From the NCBI RefSeq assembly GCF_024448135.1, contig NZ_JAMRYX010000174.1:1-38197 (forward strand): a stretch of DNA of 38,197 nt, read 5' to 3'. The translations under genes were made by a program, and so were the position numbers. Every line of letters begins with the position of its first letter. The stretch's first letter is position 1. Below, one piece after another: positions 17,255 to 27,466 of this stretch. This DNA comes from Methylocystis suflitae. Lineage in GTDB: Bacteria > Pseudomonadota > Alphaproteobacteria > Rhizobiales > Beijerinckiaceae. The notes under the pieces were generated by a model that searched no databases, was not told where the DNA came from, and was given only the letters and a program-made list of their open reading frames with translations.

Positions 17255-17411
17255 GCGTCGCTAATGGCTGACGCGCGCCGGACGCGCCCAAATACAGTGA
17301 GAATGCTATCGCCCGGGATGCGTCTCACTGGACGCGCGCCCCCGGGCGATGAGTGCGTGAAGCGCTGCCGCAGTGACGCGAAAGACGATCGCGCATGCGA
17401 GGCGCTTCGGC

Positions 17412-17714
17412 TTACGCGGTCGCTGGCGCAGCTGGCGGGGTTGGCGTTTTCGCCTTGCGCGGCGTGCGCTTCTTCGCGGTAGCCTTGCGCGCGCTCTTCT
17501 TGGCGCCGGCCTTTTTCACAGCGCCGCGCTTTTTCGTCGCCACCTTGCGGACGCCCTTGCGGGCCGTCTTTTTCGCAGCGGACTTTCGCGTAGCCTTGCG
17601 GGCGCCCTTCTTGGCCGCTGACTTCTTCGTCGCAGCCTTCCTTGCGGTTTTACGCGCACCTTTCTTCGCCGCAGCCTTCTTGGCCGGCTTACGCTTCATT
17701 GTAGCTCTCGCCAT
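17412..17714 (-). CDS. Histone H1-like Lys/Ala-rich DNA-binding protein
   Basis: This 100-residue protein is made almost entirely of Lys, Ala, Arg and Thr, with repeated KKxAxK and ARKAT units, and a short proline/alanine tail. Such H1-like proteins bind DNA non-specifically and compact the nucleoid. AAGGGGA lies 7 bases before the ATG. Although the composition is low-complexity, codon choice and the ribosome site support a real gene. There is no globular domain. Confidence 0.8.
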   Translation of the reverse strand: MARATMKRKPAKKAAAKKGARKTARKAATKKSAAKKGARKATRKSAAKKTARKGVRKVATKKRGAVKKAGAKKSARKATAKKRTPRKAKTPTPPAAPATA

Positions 17715-18374
17715 AATAAGTCCCCTTGATCCGAATTGCCGGAACTATGGTCCACCGACAATACGCGCAAATAGCGTAACGCGGTTAAGCAGTCGTTCAA
17801 GTGGTGCGCGCGCAGAAGTGATCGACGCAACGCATGACGAGGCATGTTGAGCGCTGTCGCGCGACAAGCAAAATGATCGTGACGCTGCTTTGCAAACGCT
17901 TCGGCGAGACTATCGCGACAGGTTTGCGCCGCGCGTTTTATTGGCGTCGATCCGTGCGCGGAATCGGTTGGCTATATCCGTTCCGAGAAGGCCTCCAGAC
18001 TGCAGCCACACGCTTTGTCGCAAGTCGCGCCTGTCGTTCAATTACTTGATTTGCTTTTGTATCCGCGAACAGTTGCGACTCGCGCACGCTGCCCGAGATC
18101 GACCGTGACGAAATATATCGCGACACGATGCAAAACTGCGGAACGCGCCTGTACTGGGCGGGCGACTCAACGCCGGCGGAGAGACGGCGGACGTGGAGCG
18201 GCGCCGACCTCGCGCGTCTCAAAGGCGCGCGCGAGGCCGCGCATTCGGAGAGAAAAAAAAATTGTGATCAGCGCGGTCGGATCAAAAAAAATTGGCGCGC
18301 GACAGCTTCGCAGGGAGAAGAATCGCGCAGCGCGTGTCGTGAACTGATTCGTTTTTTCGACGAACGGGCGCGCG
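17715..18374. other. 660-base gap without a convincing gene
   Basis: This lies upstream of the H1-like gene and downstream of gatB. It holds only short open frames with arginine-rich, non-conserved translations and no ribosome sites. Two A-runs near 18254 and 18287 and a TATATCGCGA stretch near 18113 are the only local features. I see no tRNA or clear hairpin. Confidence 0.5.
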
Positions 18375-19844
18375 TCAGACGCCCAACTTGCGCTTGAGCA
18401 GATCGTTCACCGACTGCGGATTCGCCTTGCCGCCCGTCTGCTTCATCACCTGTCCGACGAACCAGCCGAGCATCGTCGGCTTCGCCTTCGCCTGCTCTAC
18501 CTTGTCGGGATTGGCGGCGATGACGGCGTCGACGGCGGCTTCAATCGCGCCTGTGTCGGTCACCTGCTTCATGCCGCGCGCTTCGACGATCTCCTTGGGG
18601 TCGCCGCCTTCCGTCCAGACGATCTCGAAAAGATCCTTGGCGATCTTGCCCGAAATAACATTCTGCGAGATGAGGTCGATGATCGCGCCCAGAGCCCGCG
18701 CCGACACTGGCGAGCGCGTGACGTCGAGCCCCTCCTTGTTCAGACGGCCGAACAACTCGTTGATCACCCAGTTGGCCGCAAGCTTGGCGTCGCGTCCCTT
18801 AGCCGTCTCCTCGAAATAGTCGGCGGCCGCGCGCTCCATCACAAGCACGCCGGCGTCGTAAGGCGGCAGGCCGTATTGATCGATAAAGCGCGCGCGCTTC
18901 GCGTCGGGCAGCTCCGGCAACTGCGCCCTGAGCGCCTCGACATATGGCTGGTCGAACTCGAGCGGCAGCAGATCCGGATCGGGAAAGTACCGATAATCAT
19001 GCGCTTCCTCCTTGGAGCGCATCGAGCGCGTCTCTCCCCTCCCTGGATCGAAGAGTCGCGTCTCCTGGGCGATCGCGCCGCCGTCTTCGAGAATGCCGAT
19101 CTGTCGACGCGCCTCGACGTCGATCGCCTGGCCGATGAAGCGGATGGAGTTGACGTTCTTGATTTCGCAGCGCGTGCCGAGCGGCGCGCCGGGGCGGCGC
19201 ACCGAGACGTTGACGTCGGCGCGCAGCGAACCCTGCTCCATGTTGCCGTCGCAGGAGCCGATGTAGCGCAAGATTGTCCGCAACTTCGAAACATAGGCGC
19301 GCGCCTCCTCAGCCGAACGCAGGTCGGGCTTGGAGACGATCTCCATGAGCGCGACGCCGCTGCGATTGAGATCGACGTGGCTTTCCGTCGCCGAAAGATC
19401 ATGCAGCGACTTGCCGGCGTCCTGCTCGAGATGCAGACGCTCGATGCCCACGGTGATGCGCTCGCTCGGCGACACGTCGACGATCACGGCGCCTTCGCCG
19501 ACGATCGGGTGCTTGTACTGAGAGATCTGGTAGCCCTGCGGCAGGTCGGGATAGAAATAGTTCTTGCGGTCGAAAACCGAACGCAGGTTGATCTTGGCCT
19601 CTAAGCCGAGACCTGTGCGGATCGCCTGCTTGACGCATTCCTCGTTGATGACCGGCAGCATGCCCGGCATGGCCGCATCGACCAGGGAAACGTGATCGTT
19701 CGGCGCGCCGCCATACTCCGCGGAAGCGCCGGAGAAGAGCTTGGCGTTGCTCGTCACCTGCGCATGTATCTCCATGCCGATCACGACTTCCCAGTCGCCG
19801 GTTGCGCCGCTGATGAGCTTGTTGGGAGCCGCCTGTGTCGTCAT
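18375..19844 (-). CDS. gatB: Asp/Glu-tRNA amidotransferase subunit B
   Basis: This 489-residue protein is the tRNA-binding kinase subunit of GatCAB, which converts Glu-tRNA(Gln) or Asp-tRNA(Asn) to the amidated form. It has the family start [12 protein letters not shown], the block [14 protein letters not shown], and the C-terminal YqeY-like tail ending [11 protein letters not shown]. Unlike gatC and gatA it is not directly adjacent to them: it is separated by a membrane-protein gene on the opposite strand and the chorismate mutase gene. Confidence 0.97.
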   Translation of the reverse strand: MTTQAAPNKLISGATGDWEVVIGMEIHAQVTSNAKLFSGASAEYGGAPNDHVSLVDAAMPGMLPVINEECVKQAIRTGLGLEAKINLRSVFDRKNYFYPDLPQGYQISQYKHPIVGEGAVIVDVSPSERITVGIERLHLEQDAGKSLHDLSATESHVDLNRSGVALMEIVSKPDLRSAEEARAYVSKLRTILRYIGSCDGNMEQGSLRADVNVSVRRPGAPLGTRCEIKNVNSIRFIGQAIDVEARRQIGILEDGGAIAQETRLFDPGRGETRSMRSKEEAHDYRYFPDPDLLPLEFDQPYVEALRAQLPELPDAKRARFIDQYGLPPYDAGVLVMERAAADYFEETAKGRDAKLAANWVINELFGRLNKEGLDVTRSPVSARALGAIIDLISQNVISGKIAKDLFEIVWTEGGDPKEIVEARGMKQVTDTGAIEAAVDAVIAANPDKVEQAKAKPTMLGWFVGQVMKQTGGKANPQSVNDLLKRKLGV

Positions 19845-19931
19845 ATCCGCCTCGCTAAACTTACGCCTTCCATATAAACCACGCTTCGCAAGAGCGGAAC
19901 GGCCGGCGCGCAGCAGAGGGAAACGGGCGAG

Positions 19932-20261
19932 ATGGCCACGGAACGGAATTCTGAGGACAGCCGCAACGGCCTAATCGCCCGCATGCGCAGCGCGCCCCGC
20001 TATGTGAGCATTCCTGTAGGCGTCGGCCTGATCCTCGGGGGAACCATTCTTGCGCCGCTTCCCATCTTCGGGGTGTGGATGCTGCCTTTGGGCCTTGCGA
20101 TCCTCGCCCCGCACTCCCCGGGCGCTCACAGGCTGTCGCGGCGTTTTCATTGGTGGTCGCTTAAGTTCCTGCGCTGGTCGATCCGCAACGGTTTCGTCCG
20201 CGTCAAGAGAAAGGGCCGCAACGGCGATCAGGAGGAACGGTCGCCGTCCGCCGATCCTTGA
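19932..20261 (+). CDS. Small two-helix membrane protein
   Basis: This 109-residue protein has two hydrophobic segments at about residues 26-43 ([18 protein letters not shown]) and 45-60 ([16 protein letters not shown]) and a basic C-terminal tail, so it is an inner-membrane protein with a cytoplasmic tail by the positive-inside rule. GGGCGAG lies a few bases before the ATG. Its end overlaps the convergent chorismate mutase gene by 34 bases. I do not recognise a function. Confidence 0.65.
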   Translation: MATERNSEDSRNGLIARMRSAPRYVSIPVGVGLILGGTILAPLPIFGVWMLPLGLAILAPHSPGAHRLSRRFHWWSLKFLRWSIRNGFVRVKRKGRNGDQEERSPSADP

Positions 20262-20611
20262 GAGACGCCCTTGAGCGCGCGAGCGCCCATCAGCCGCTCT
20301 TCGTACTGGATCGACCAGTCGATCAGCGCGCGCCACAGGGTCATCGCGACCTCGACCGACAGTCCCTCGCGGCGTGCGGCGCCAAGCACATGCGCCAATA
20401 CTTCGTCGACGCGCTCGGGGACATTGGCGGGGATTCCCAGCGCGGGTTTGATCCTTGCGGCCCGCTCGATTTGTCGCTGGCGCTTTGCAAGCAGCGTCAC
20501 AAGCTCCTCGTCCAGCTCGTCGATCAAGCGACGCACGTCGGACATTTCGTCCTGCAGCGCTTGCTGGGGGCGTTCCGCAATGTCCTTTTCAGCGCTCGGC
20601 GTCGTCATCAT
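20228..20611 (-). CDS. Chorismate mutase, AroQ type
   Basis: This all-helical protein of about 127 residues has the AroQ layout: VRRLIDELDEELVTLLAKR with the active-site Arg, a central helix (RVDEVLAHVLGAARREGL) and a late WRALIDWSIQYEE. It would convert chorismate to prephenate for Phe/Tyr synthesis. Its ATG at 20611 shares a base with the gatA stop (TGATG), so it is translationally coupled to gatA; ATG 20608 is an alternative. It overlaps the convergent membrane-protein gene at its end. Confidence 0.85.
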   Translation of the reverse strand: MMTTPSAEKDIAERPQQALQDEMSDVRRLIDELDEELVTLLAKRQRQIERAARIKPALGIPANVPERVDEVLAHVLGAARREGLSVEVAMTLWRALIDWSIQYEERLMGARALKGVSQGSADGDRSS

Positions 20612-22101
20612 CAGCCCTCGCGCCACCATGGCTGCGGAAGTTCGATCTTGGGCGCCGCCCGTTCGATCGCCGCAGCGAGAGAGAACAACGTCTCTTCGTC
20701 GAATGCTTTGCCGATGAGCTGCAACCCGAGCGGCAAGCCGTTCGCCGCGAGGCCGCCCGGAACGGCGACGCCGGGAAGACCGGCCATGTTCACCGTAACG
20801 GTGAACACGTCGTTGAGATACATTTCTACAGGATCGGCCGAGCCCTTCTCTCCCTGTGCGAAGGCGGTCGAAGGCGTCGCCGGCGTCAGGACCGCGTCGA
20901 CGCCGGACGCGAAGGCTTCGTCAAAGTCGCGCTTGATCAGGCTGCGGACTTTCTGCGCGCGGACGTAATAAGCGTCGTAATAGCCGGCGGAGAGCACATA
21001 AGTGCCGATCATAATGCGCCGCCGCACCTCCGGACCAAAGCCCGCTGCGCGCGTCTTCTCGTACATTTCGCTGACGTCGCGGCCCTGCTCACGACGCCCG
21101 TAACGCACGCCATCGTAGCGCGCGAGATTGGACGAGGCTTCAGCCGGCGCGATAATGTAATATGTCGGCAAGGCGTAGCGCGTATGCGGCAGGGAGATTT
21201 CGACGATCTCCGCGCCCGCGTCCTTCAGCCACGCGGCGCCTTTATCCCATAAGGCGGCGATCTCCGCCGACATCCCATCGATGCGATATTCCTTCGGCAC
21301 GCCGATGCGGCGTCCCTTCACGGAGGCGCCGACAGCGGCTTCATAGTCCGGCACAGGCGCATCGACGCTGGTCGTGTCTTTCGGGTCGTGGCCGGCCATC
21401 GACCTGAGCATGATCGCTGCGTCGCGCACGGTGCGCGTGATCGGACCCGCCTGATCCAGCGACGATGCGAAGGCGACGATGCCCCAGCGCGAGCAGCGGC
21501 CATAGGTCGGCTTAATGCCGACAGTGCCCGTGAAGGCGGCGGGCTGACGGATCGAGCCGCCTGTATCTGTCGCTGTGGCGCCGAGGCAAAGACGCGCGGC
21601 CACCGCCGACGACGAGCCCCCGGAAGAACCCCCCGGCACGATCTTGGCGTCGGGATCCGCGGCGCGGCGCCACGGCGAAACAACGGGGCCGAAGGCGCTC
21701 GTTTCGTTCGACGACCCCATCGCGAATTCGTCGAGATTGAGCTTGCCGAGCATGGCCGCGCCGTCGCGCAGCAGATTTGCGGAGACCGTCGATTCATATG
21801 TCGGCGTGAAATCGTCGAGAATTCGACTCCCCGCCGTCGTGCGCACGCCCTTGGAGCAATAGAGATCCTTGATGCCGAGCGGCAGACCTTCAAGCGGTCG
21901 CGCGTCGCCGCGGGCGATGCGGGCGTCGCTCTCCCGCGCCTGCGCCAGCGCGAACTCCGGCGTCTCCGTGATGAAGCAGTTTAGCGCGCGCGATTTGCTG
22001 ATTGCGTCGATGTGCGCCTGCGCCAGTTCAACGGCGGAGAGCTGTTTGGATGTGAGCGCGTCGCGCGCCTCGGCCAATGAAAGATGCGTGGGGTCGGACA
22101 T
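20611..22101 (-). CDS. gatA: Asp/Glu-tRNA amidotransferase subunit A
   Basis: This 496-residue amidase subunit frees ammonia from glutamine for the GatCAB reaction. The Ser-cisSer-Lys triad is visible: Lys in [13 protein letters not shown] and the serines in [13 protein letters not shown]. The [10 protein letters not shown] block is also conserved. It follows gatC by 52 bases and is coupled to the chorismate mutase gene by a TGATG overlap. Confidence 0.97.
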   Translation of the reverse strand: MSDPTHLSLAEARDALTSKQLSAVELAQAHIDAISKSRALNCFITETPEFALAQARESDARIARGDARPLEGLPLGIKDLYCSKGVRTTAGSRILDDFTPTYESTVSANLLRDGAAMLGKLNLDEFAMGSSNETSAFGPVVSPWRRAADPDAKIVPGGSSGGSSSAVAARLCLGATATDTGGSIRQPAAFTGTVGIKPTYGRCSRWGIVAFASSLDQAGPITRTVRDAAIMLRSMAGHDPKDTTSVDAPVPDYEAAVGASVKGRRIGVPKEYRIDGMSAEIAALWDKGAAWLKDAGAEIVEISLPHTRYALPTYYIIAPAEASSNLARYDGVRYGRREQGRDVSEMYEKTRAAGFGPEVRRRIMIGTYVLSAGYYDAYYVRAQKVRSLIKRDFDEAFASGVDAVLTPATPSTAFAQGEKGSADPVEMYLNDVFTVTVNMAGLPGVAVPGGLAANGLPLGLQLIGKAFDEETLFSLAAAIERAAPKIELPQPWWREG

Positions 22102-22153
22102 TTGTCCCTTTATATCTGAGGCCGCCGCATGCGCGGCGCCGGCGCGACAAGCG

Positions 22154-22441
22154 CTATTCGATCACCTTGGGCACGACGAAATAATGATCCTCGCGCGAAG
22201 GCGCGTTGGCGAGAATCTCATCGGCGATGCCGCCGTCGGTCACGACGTCGGCCCGCTTTTTCATTTGCATCGGCAAAGCGGAGGTCAACGGCTCGACGCC
22301 GTCGACATCGACCTCGCTCAGCGTCTCCACGAAGGCCAGGATGGCGTTGAGTTCGCCGCGCAGGCGCTCGACCTCGCTGTCCTCGATGGCGATGCGCGAG
22401 AGATGGGCGATCCGGCGGACGGTCGCGGAATCTACGGACAT
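22154..22441 (-). CDS. gatC: Asp/Glu-tRNA amidotransferase subunit C
   Basis: This 95-residue subunit stabilises the GatA-GatB contact. Motifs: [18 protein letters not shown] at the start, [21 protein letters not shown] in the middle, and a tail ending [13 protein letters not shown]. It is the first gene of gatC-gatA-chorismate mutase and is divergent from ruvX. Confidence 0.96.
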   Translation of the reverse strand: MSVDSATVRRIAHLSRIAIEDSEVERLRGELNAILAFVETLSEVDVDGVEPLTSALPMQMKKRADVVTDGGIADEILANAPSREDHYFVVPKVIE

Positions 22442-22594
22442 CTAGGGCTCCGCAAGAAAGGTCTCGACGGGCGCTATAGCGCCTGGCCTTTCGCGGCGCA
22501 ATGTTGCGAAGCGGATCGCAGAGGGAAAAAGCGGAAGCGCGGAGCCAGTGAGTTTGCGGATCGACGGCGGCGTGTTAGCGGAATCGCGGTGACC

Positions 22595-23059
22595 ATGCGC
22601 GCGACGACCCTTGAAGAACTGGCGGCGCTTCTGCCGCCGAAGGGCCGGCTGATGGGATTGGATCTCGGGACCAAAACCATCGGATTGGCGCTTTCGGACG
22701 TTGAGCGGCGGCTCGCGTCGCCGCTCGATACGATCGGGCGCGTGAAGTTTTCTCAAGACGCCGCCGCCTTGCTCAAACGCGCGGCCGATTTCGATATTTG
22801 CGCCCTGGTCGTCGGGCTGCCGCTCAATATGGACGGCACCGAAGGGCCGCGCGCGCAGGCGACGCGCGCCTTCATGCGCAATCTTTCGAAGCTCGCGTCC
22901 CTGCCCTTCGCCTTCTGGGACGAGCGTCTGTCGACCGCGGCTGTAACACGCGAATTGATCGCGCAGAACGCCTCACGCGCCAAACGCGCCGAAGTCGTCG
23001 ACCGAATGGCGGCCGCCTATATCCTGCAGGGCGCGCTCGACCGTTTGAAACGTCTGTAG
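22595..23059 (+). CDS. ruvX: Holliday junction resolvase-like/rRNA-processing protein YqgF
   Basis: This 154-residue RNase H-fold protein has the motifs LGLDLGTKTIGLA-like (GLDLGTKTIGLALSD), VVGLPLNMDGTEGP and WDERLSTAAV, carrying the three acidic metal ligands. The family trims the 5' end of pre-16S rRNA and was first proposed as an alternative Holliday junction resolvase. ATG 22595 is preferred to a GTG two codons earlier and to the long upstream frame, which runs through the gatC region antisense. Confidence 0.94.
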   Translation: MRATTLEELAALLPPKGRLMGLDLGTKTIGLALSDVERRLASPLDTIGRVKFSQDAAALLKRAADFDICALVVGLPLNMDGTEGPRAQATRAFMRNLSKLASLPFAFWDERLSTAAVTRELIAQNASRAKRAEVVDRMAAAYILQGALDRLKRL

Positions 23060-23197
23060 CGGCATCGATCGCAGCATTGCAACTTTTGATAGAATTTTGC
23101 TCTTGACACGGTATCGGCGTGATGGAAGAAAAATATAAGAAAGTCTGATGCTTACCTTATTCATAACCTGCCTCGTGGCCCGTGGAGACTGACAGCG

Positions 23198-23443
23198 ATG
23201 CCCCGGCCGGACGCTTCTCAGAAAGATTTCAATGAACCCAGCGGACCGACTGCTGAGAACGCCAAAATTAATGAGGAAGCGGCGTCCATCGCGTCATATA
23301 TCGCTGATATGTCAGACGAAATGGCGAAACTCGCCAGTCGCTGCGACATGCCCATGCTCTGCTATTTCTTGAATCTCGCCCGCGCCGAGGCGGACATGCG
23401 GGCGCGCGAGCTCGGCGGCTATCCCATCGACCGCTCGGCCTGA
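23198..23443 (+). CDS. Conserved small hypothetical protein
   Basis: This 81-residue soluble protein has a polar N-terminus and two amphipathic helices (ASIASYIADMSDEMAKLA and MLCYFLNLARAEADMRA). Similar short proteins occur in Rhizobiales; I know no function. TTGACA occurs at 23103-23108 upstream, but no well-spaced -10 follows. It is followed after one base by the convergent dprA stop. Confidence 0.65.
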   Translation: MPRPDASQKDFNEPSGPTAENAKINEEAASIASYIADMSDEMAKLASRCDMPMLCYFLNLARAEADMRARELGGYPIDRSA

Positions 23444-23444
23444 T

Positions 23445-24713
23445 TTACAACTTATAGTTGAGTATGAGGGAAACGCTGTTCGCGCCGTGACGCTGCAAGC
23501 GGCCCTCGATGTCGAGCTCGACGAGGACTCCCTGCACCTCGCGCGCGGTCAATCCGGCAACGCGGATGAGATCGTCGATCGCGATAGGCGCAGGCCCGAG
23601 CAGGGACAGGATGACCTCATGCGCGTCCCGCTGCGGCGACTCCTCGCCTCGCGTGTGCGCGTCAAGATCGGCGACGCAGCCCGTCAGCGGGCTTGGCGGT
23701 GAGAATTGTTTGGGAGCGGCTCTTTCCTCAAACGCCGAACCGTCGAGGCCGGCGAAAAGATCGAGTTCGTCGATCAGCGTGTCCTGTCCTTCGAGAGAGT
23801 CGTCGTCAAAGAGATTCTTGCGCGGCGGGGTCCCTGCGTTCTCGGCGAGCACCGAAATCACGTCCTCGGGGCGCGCACACAACGTCGCGCCTTGGCGGAT
23901 GAGATCATTGACGCCTTCGGCGCGCGGATCCAGCGGCGAACCCGGAACGGCGAAGACCTCTCGCCCCTGCTCATTGGCGAAACGCGCCGTGATCAGCGAG
24001 CCGGAACGCCGCGCCGCCTCGACGACGATGGTCGCGCGGCTGAGCCCGGAGATGATGCGATTTCGGCGCGGAAAATCGCGGCCGCGCGGCTCCCATTCGA
24101 TGGGCATTTCAGAGACAATCAGTCCCCTCTCGGCGATCTCTTCGACAAGCCGCGCATGTTCGGCCGGATACGGTCGCGCATGGCCGCCGGCGAGCACGGC
24201 GATCGTGCCGGTTTCGAGCGTGGCGCGATGCGCGACCGCGTCGATGCCGCGCGCGAGGCCAGAGACAATGACGTAATTCTCAAGCGCCAGGCTGCGCGCG
24301 AGTCGTTCGGCGAAGGCGAGGCCTGCGGCTGAAGCGTTGCGCGAGCCCACAATCGCCACGCCGTCGCGCTGCGCGGTCCAGGAAACGCCGCGCAGCGCGA
24401 TGAGCGGCGGCGCATCGGCGATTTCCCGAAGCAGCGGCGGATAGTCGGGATCGCCCGTGGTGGCGAAGCGAACGCCGAGCGCGCGCGCCGCCTCGATCTC
24501 GCGCAGCGCTTCCTCACGCGTGGCGATGCGGATGGTCCGACCGCGCAGGGACCGCGCCGCGAGGGATGGCAGCGCGTCCAACGCCGCGCCGGCGCCGCCG
24601 AAGCGATTGATGAGCTGTCTGAAGGTGCGCGGCCCGACATTTTCGCTGCGGATGAGCCTCAGCCAGTCGACGAGCTGCTCTTCGCTCAGCCGACCCGGCG
24701 ACGCCTCGGTCAC
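23445..24713 (-). CDS. dprA: DNA-processing protein A, DNA uptake/recombination mediator
   Basis: This 422-residue protein loads RecA onto incoming single strands in natural transformation. It has an N-terminal SAM-like segment ([19 protein letters not shown]), the Rossmann-type core ([51 protein letters not shown]) and a C-terminal winged-helix DML1-like domain. The start is GTG at 24713, overlapping the plsY stop (GTGA), so the two are coupled. dprA is also kept in bacteria not known to be competent. Confidence 0.95.
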   Translation of the reverse strand: MTEASPGRLSEEQLVDWLRLIRSENVGPRTFRQLINRFGGAGAALDALPSLAARSLRGRTIRIATREEALREIEAARALGVRFATTGDPDYPPLLREIADAPPLIALRGVSWTAQRDGVAIVGSRNASAAGLAFAERLARSLALENYVIVSGLARGIDAVAHRATLETGTIAVLAGGHARPYPAEHARLVEEIAERGLIVSEMPIEWEPRGRDFPRRNRIISGLSRATIVVEAARRSGSLITARFANEQGREVFAVPGSPLDPRAEGVNDLIRQGATLCARPEDVISVLAENAGTPPRKNLFDDDSLEGQDTLIDELDLFAGLDGSAFEERAAPKQFSPPSPLTGCVADLDAHTRGEESPQRDAHEVILSLLGPAPIAIDDLIRVAGLTAREVQGVLVELDIEGRLQRHGANSVSLILNYKL

Positions 24714-25303
24714 GCCTTCTGTCCGATGCGCGTTTCTGTGCCGGCGCGCAGGCGCGCGATGTTCTCTCGATGCCTGTAGAAGATGATCGCGGCCATCGCC
24801 GCGACGGTAAAGGCTTCGCCGCCATGGCCGAGCATGAACAGGACCACAGGCGCCGTCGCGCTCGCGGTCAGCGCGCCAAGCGACGAGTAACGCCACAGCG
24901 CCGCCGCCGACAGCCAGACGGCGCAGAAAATCAACGCGGTCGGCCAATTGAGTCCAAAGAGCACGCCAAGGAACGTCGCAACGCCCTTTCCGCCCTTAAA
25001 CTGTAGCCAGACCGGCGCAATATGGCCGATGAAGGCTGCAAGACCGGCGATCATGCCTCCTTCGGGCGAAAGCGAAGCGCCGATGAGCGCCGCCGCCGTG
25101 CCTTTCAGCCCGTCCAGCAGCAGCGTCGCCGCCGCGAGATCCTTTCGACCGGTGCGCAACACATTGGTCGCCCCGATATTGCCGGAGCCGATCGCGCGCA
25201 GGTCCGTCGTGCCCGCGAGGCGCGTGAGCAGTAGACCAAAGGGAATGGAGCCCAGCAAATAGCCGATCGCAAGGGCGACGATGTCGTAAATGATGGAGTT
25301 CAT
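24710..25303 (-). CDS. plsY: Glycerol-3-phosphate acyltransferase PlsY
   Basis: This 197-residue inner-membrane enzyme moves the acyl group of acyl-phosphate to glycerol-3-phosphate, the first step of phospholipid synthesis. About five membrane segments are visible, and the three PlsY motifs are present: [33 protein letters not shown] and [15 protein letters not shown]. The ATG at 25303 (MNSIIYD) is the family start; the open frame continues upstream without support. It overlaps dprA by GTGA. Confidence 0.96.
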   Translation of the reverse strand: MNSIIYDIVALAIGYLLGSIPFGLLLTRLAGTTDLRAIGSGNIGATNVLRTGRKDLAAATLLLDGLKGTAAALIGASLSPEGGMIAGLAAFIGHIAPVWLQFKGGKGVATFLGVLFGLNWPTALIFCAVWLSAAALWRYSSLGALTASATAPVVLFMLGHGGEAFTVAAMAAIIFYRHRENIARLRAGTETRIGQKA

Positions 25304-25534
25304 CTGTGAAAACGCGATACTTCTCGACAGCGAAAGGCCGCAGGATGCTAAAGGAGGCTCTATCGCGCCGCAATAAGCGTTTTCAGTCGCGTCGCCCGCC
25401 TCTATTTCAGGACGGCCGTCGAGGCCTTGCGGGCGCTTTTTATAATTGAAATCGCTCTGTGGAAGCTCGCGCGACACATCCGCGCGTCGCGTTTTCGAAC
25501 TCGAGGCGGTAAGAAGGCTAAAATCAGGAATCGA

Positions 25535-26611
25535 ATGACTGAGCAACGCAGGCCGCGCCCACGGGCTTTTCGCCTCGAAGGCGACCAGACGGTCACAGCC
25601 AAGGCGACGCCGCAAATCGACGATGCCGGGAGGCCGTCTATCGAGGTCGTCGAAGCGGAATTTGACGCTTTCGCGCTTGAGGCCGCCCAGCTCGCGGACG
25701 GCATGACCGGGGACGAAGCCGCCGTCGAAGCGGCGCAGGCCGACGGCATGCTGCGCCGCTACGTTTTTTCGTGGGGCGGCGTCTTTTTATCGGCGCTCAG
25801 CGGCCTTCTGTCCCTGGCCTTCACGCTCTGGATATGGGGGTTTGTCGAAGACCTGTTCCAGCGCTCGGCCCTTCTCGGCATGGTGGGACTGAGCCTTGCG
25901 GGTCTCGCCGCCGTCGCCGCGCTCATCTCCATCACGCGCGAGTTTCGCGCCATCGGCCGGCAGAATCGTATTGTCAAGCTGCATGCCGCGCTGGCCGAGG
26001 CGCATGCGAGCGATGACGGCAAGGCTGCGCGCGAGCGCGTCGGCGAACTTTGCAAGCTCTATGAAGATCGTCCGAACACCGGCCGGGCGCGCGCGCTTCT
26101 CAACGACTATTTGAAGCAGATCATCGACGGACGCGATCTGATCACGCTTGCCGAGCGTAATCTCGTCGCGCCCCTGGACGAAGAAGCGCGGCGTGAAATC
26201 GCCGGCGCCGCCAAACGCGTCTCCGTCGTCACGGCGATCAGCCCGCGCGCGCTGCTCGACGTGCTTTTCGTCGTCGGCCAGGCGATCGTGCTGATGCGAA
26301 AAATCGCGGAGATTTACGGCGGCAAGCCGGGTCTGCTCGGTTTCTTCAAGCTGGCCCGCTCGGTGGGCGCGCATCTCGCCATCACTGGCGGCGTGGCGGT
26401 CGGCGACTCTATACTTCAGCAGGCGCTCGGCCACGGCATCGCCGCACGCATTTCGGCAAAGCTCGGCGAAGGCGTATTGAATGGGCTTCTCACCGCGCGA
26501 GTCGGCCTTTCCGCCATGGCCGTCTGCCGCCCGACGCCCTTCATCGCCGAGAAGCAGCCGGGCGTCAGGGACGTCGCGCCTTTCCTCTTCGGCGACAAGA
26601 CCAAGAGCTGA
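25535..26611 (+). CDS. TIGR01620/YcjF-like membrane protein (DUF697)
   Basis: This 358-residue protein has a charged N-terminal 70 residues, two membrane helices at about 80-120 ([40 protein letters not shown]) and a C-terminal DUF697-type segment ([20 protein letters not shown]). Relatives are E. coli YcjF and alphaproteobacterial TIGR01620 proteins, of unknown function and often near stress or GTPase genes. ATG 25535 is chosen after AGGAA; the longer frame from 25427 is not convincing. Confidence 0.82.
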   Translation: MTEQRRPRPRAFRLEGDQTVTAKATPQIDDAGRPSIEVVEAEFDAFALEAAQLADGMTGDEAAVEAAQADGMLRRYVFSWGGVFLSALSGLLSLAFTLWIWGFVEDLFQRSALLGMVGLSLAGLAAVAALISITREFRAIGRQNRIVKLHAALAEAHASDDGKAARERVGELCKLYEDRPNTGRARALLNDYLKQIIDGRDLITLAERNLVAPLDEEARREIAGAAKRVSVVTAISPRALLDVLFVVGQAIVLMRKIAEIYGGKPGLLGFFKLARSVGAHLAITGGVAVGDSILQQALGHGIAARISAKLGEGVLNGLLTARVGLSAMAVCRPTPFIAEKQPGVRDVAPFLFGDKTKS

Positions 26612-26617
26612 TCCGCA

Positions 26618-27433
26618 TTGAAAGCAGCAAGCCTGAAGATCACCACCTGGAACATCAATTCCGTGCGGCTGCGCCTGCCGCTGATCGCCGACTTTCTCAA
26701 GAGCCGGGCGCCGGACGTGCTCTGCCTGCAGGAGACAAAATGTCGGGACGCCGAATTCCCGATGAAGGATCTCCATTCGCTGGGCTATGAGCATATCGCG
26801 ATCAACGGCCAGAAGGGCTACCACGGCGTGGCCGTCATTTCGAAGCGGCCTTTGCGTTTCGTCGAGAAGCGCGATTTCTGCGAAAAGGGCGACGCGCGTC
26901 ATATTTGCGTGGAAATCGACGCCCGGAGCGGCCCGATCTCGCTGCATAATTTCTATGTGCCGGCCGGCGGCGACGAGCCCGACGTCGACATCAATCCGAA
27001 GTTTCAGCACAAGCTCGATTTTCTCGATGAAATGCGCGACTGGATTGTTACCGAAGGGGTCGCGCGCGGCCGCGTGGTGCTGGTCGGAGACCTAAATGTC
27101 GCGCCGCTCGAACATGACGTTTGGAGCCATAAGGCGCTATTGAAAGTCGTGAGCCACACCCCAGTCGAGGTCGAGAAGCTTACCGGAGTAATTGGGGCTG
27201 GCGCATGGATCGACGCCATGCGCCATTTCGTCCCCGCGGAAGAAAAGCTTTATACGTGGTGGAGCTATCGCGCCGCCGATTGGGAGGCGTCGAACCGGGG
27301 ACGCCGGCTCGATCATATTCTGGTGAGCGAGGCGCTCGGCGGCGGGCTGAAGCGTCTAGACGTGCTCCGCGACGCGCGCAGCTGGACCCGCCCGTCTGAC
27401 CACGTGCCGGTGACGATCGAACTGTCAGACTGA
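26618..27433 (+). CDS. xthA: Exodeoxyribonuclease III
   Basis: This 271-residue endonuclease/exonuclease/phosphatase-family enzyme cuts at abasic sites and removes 3' blocks in base-excision repair. Motifs: WNINSVRLR, LCLQETKC (metal Glu), NFYVPAGG, LVGDLNVAP (Asp/Asn), RRLDHILVS and SDHVPVTIE. It uses a TTG start at 26618, only 6 bases after the upstream stop, suggesting co-transcription with the DUF697 gene. Confidence 0.95.
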   Translation: MKAASLKITTWNINSVRLRLPLIADFLKSRAPDVLCLQETKCRDAEFPMKDLHSLGYEHIAINGQKGYHGVAVISKRPLRFVEKRDFCEKGDARHICVEIDARSGPISLHNFYVPAGGDEPDVDINPKFQHKLDFLDEMRDWIVTEGVARGRVVLVGDLNVAPLEHDVWSHKALLKVVSHTPVEVEKLTGVIGAGAWIDAMRHFVPAEEKLYTWWSYRAADWEASNRGRRLDHILVSEALGGGLKRLDVLRDARSWTRPSDHVPVTIELSD

Positions 27434-27466
27434 GCGCAAACGGGGATCGGGAGGCGAGACGGCGGC

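Noticed and set aside
17412-17714. Repeated units taken at first for a CRISPR or tandem DNA repeat
   Set aside because: The repetition comes from Lys/Ala codons in a low-complexity protein; there are no regular repeats and spacers.
21869-22594. Upstream extension of the ruvX frame to a 396-residue protein
   Set aside because: The extra part is antisense to gatA and gatC and unlike YqgF, which begins normally at 22595.
25787-27010. Long minus-strand open frame (407 codons) opposite the DUF697 and xthA genes
   Set aside because: It crosses two well-supported plus-strand genes with clear family motifs. Its translation is charged and unlike any family; long antisense frames are common in GC-rich coding DNA.
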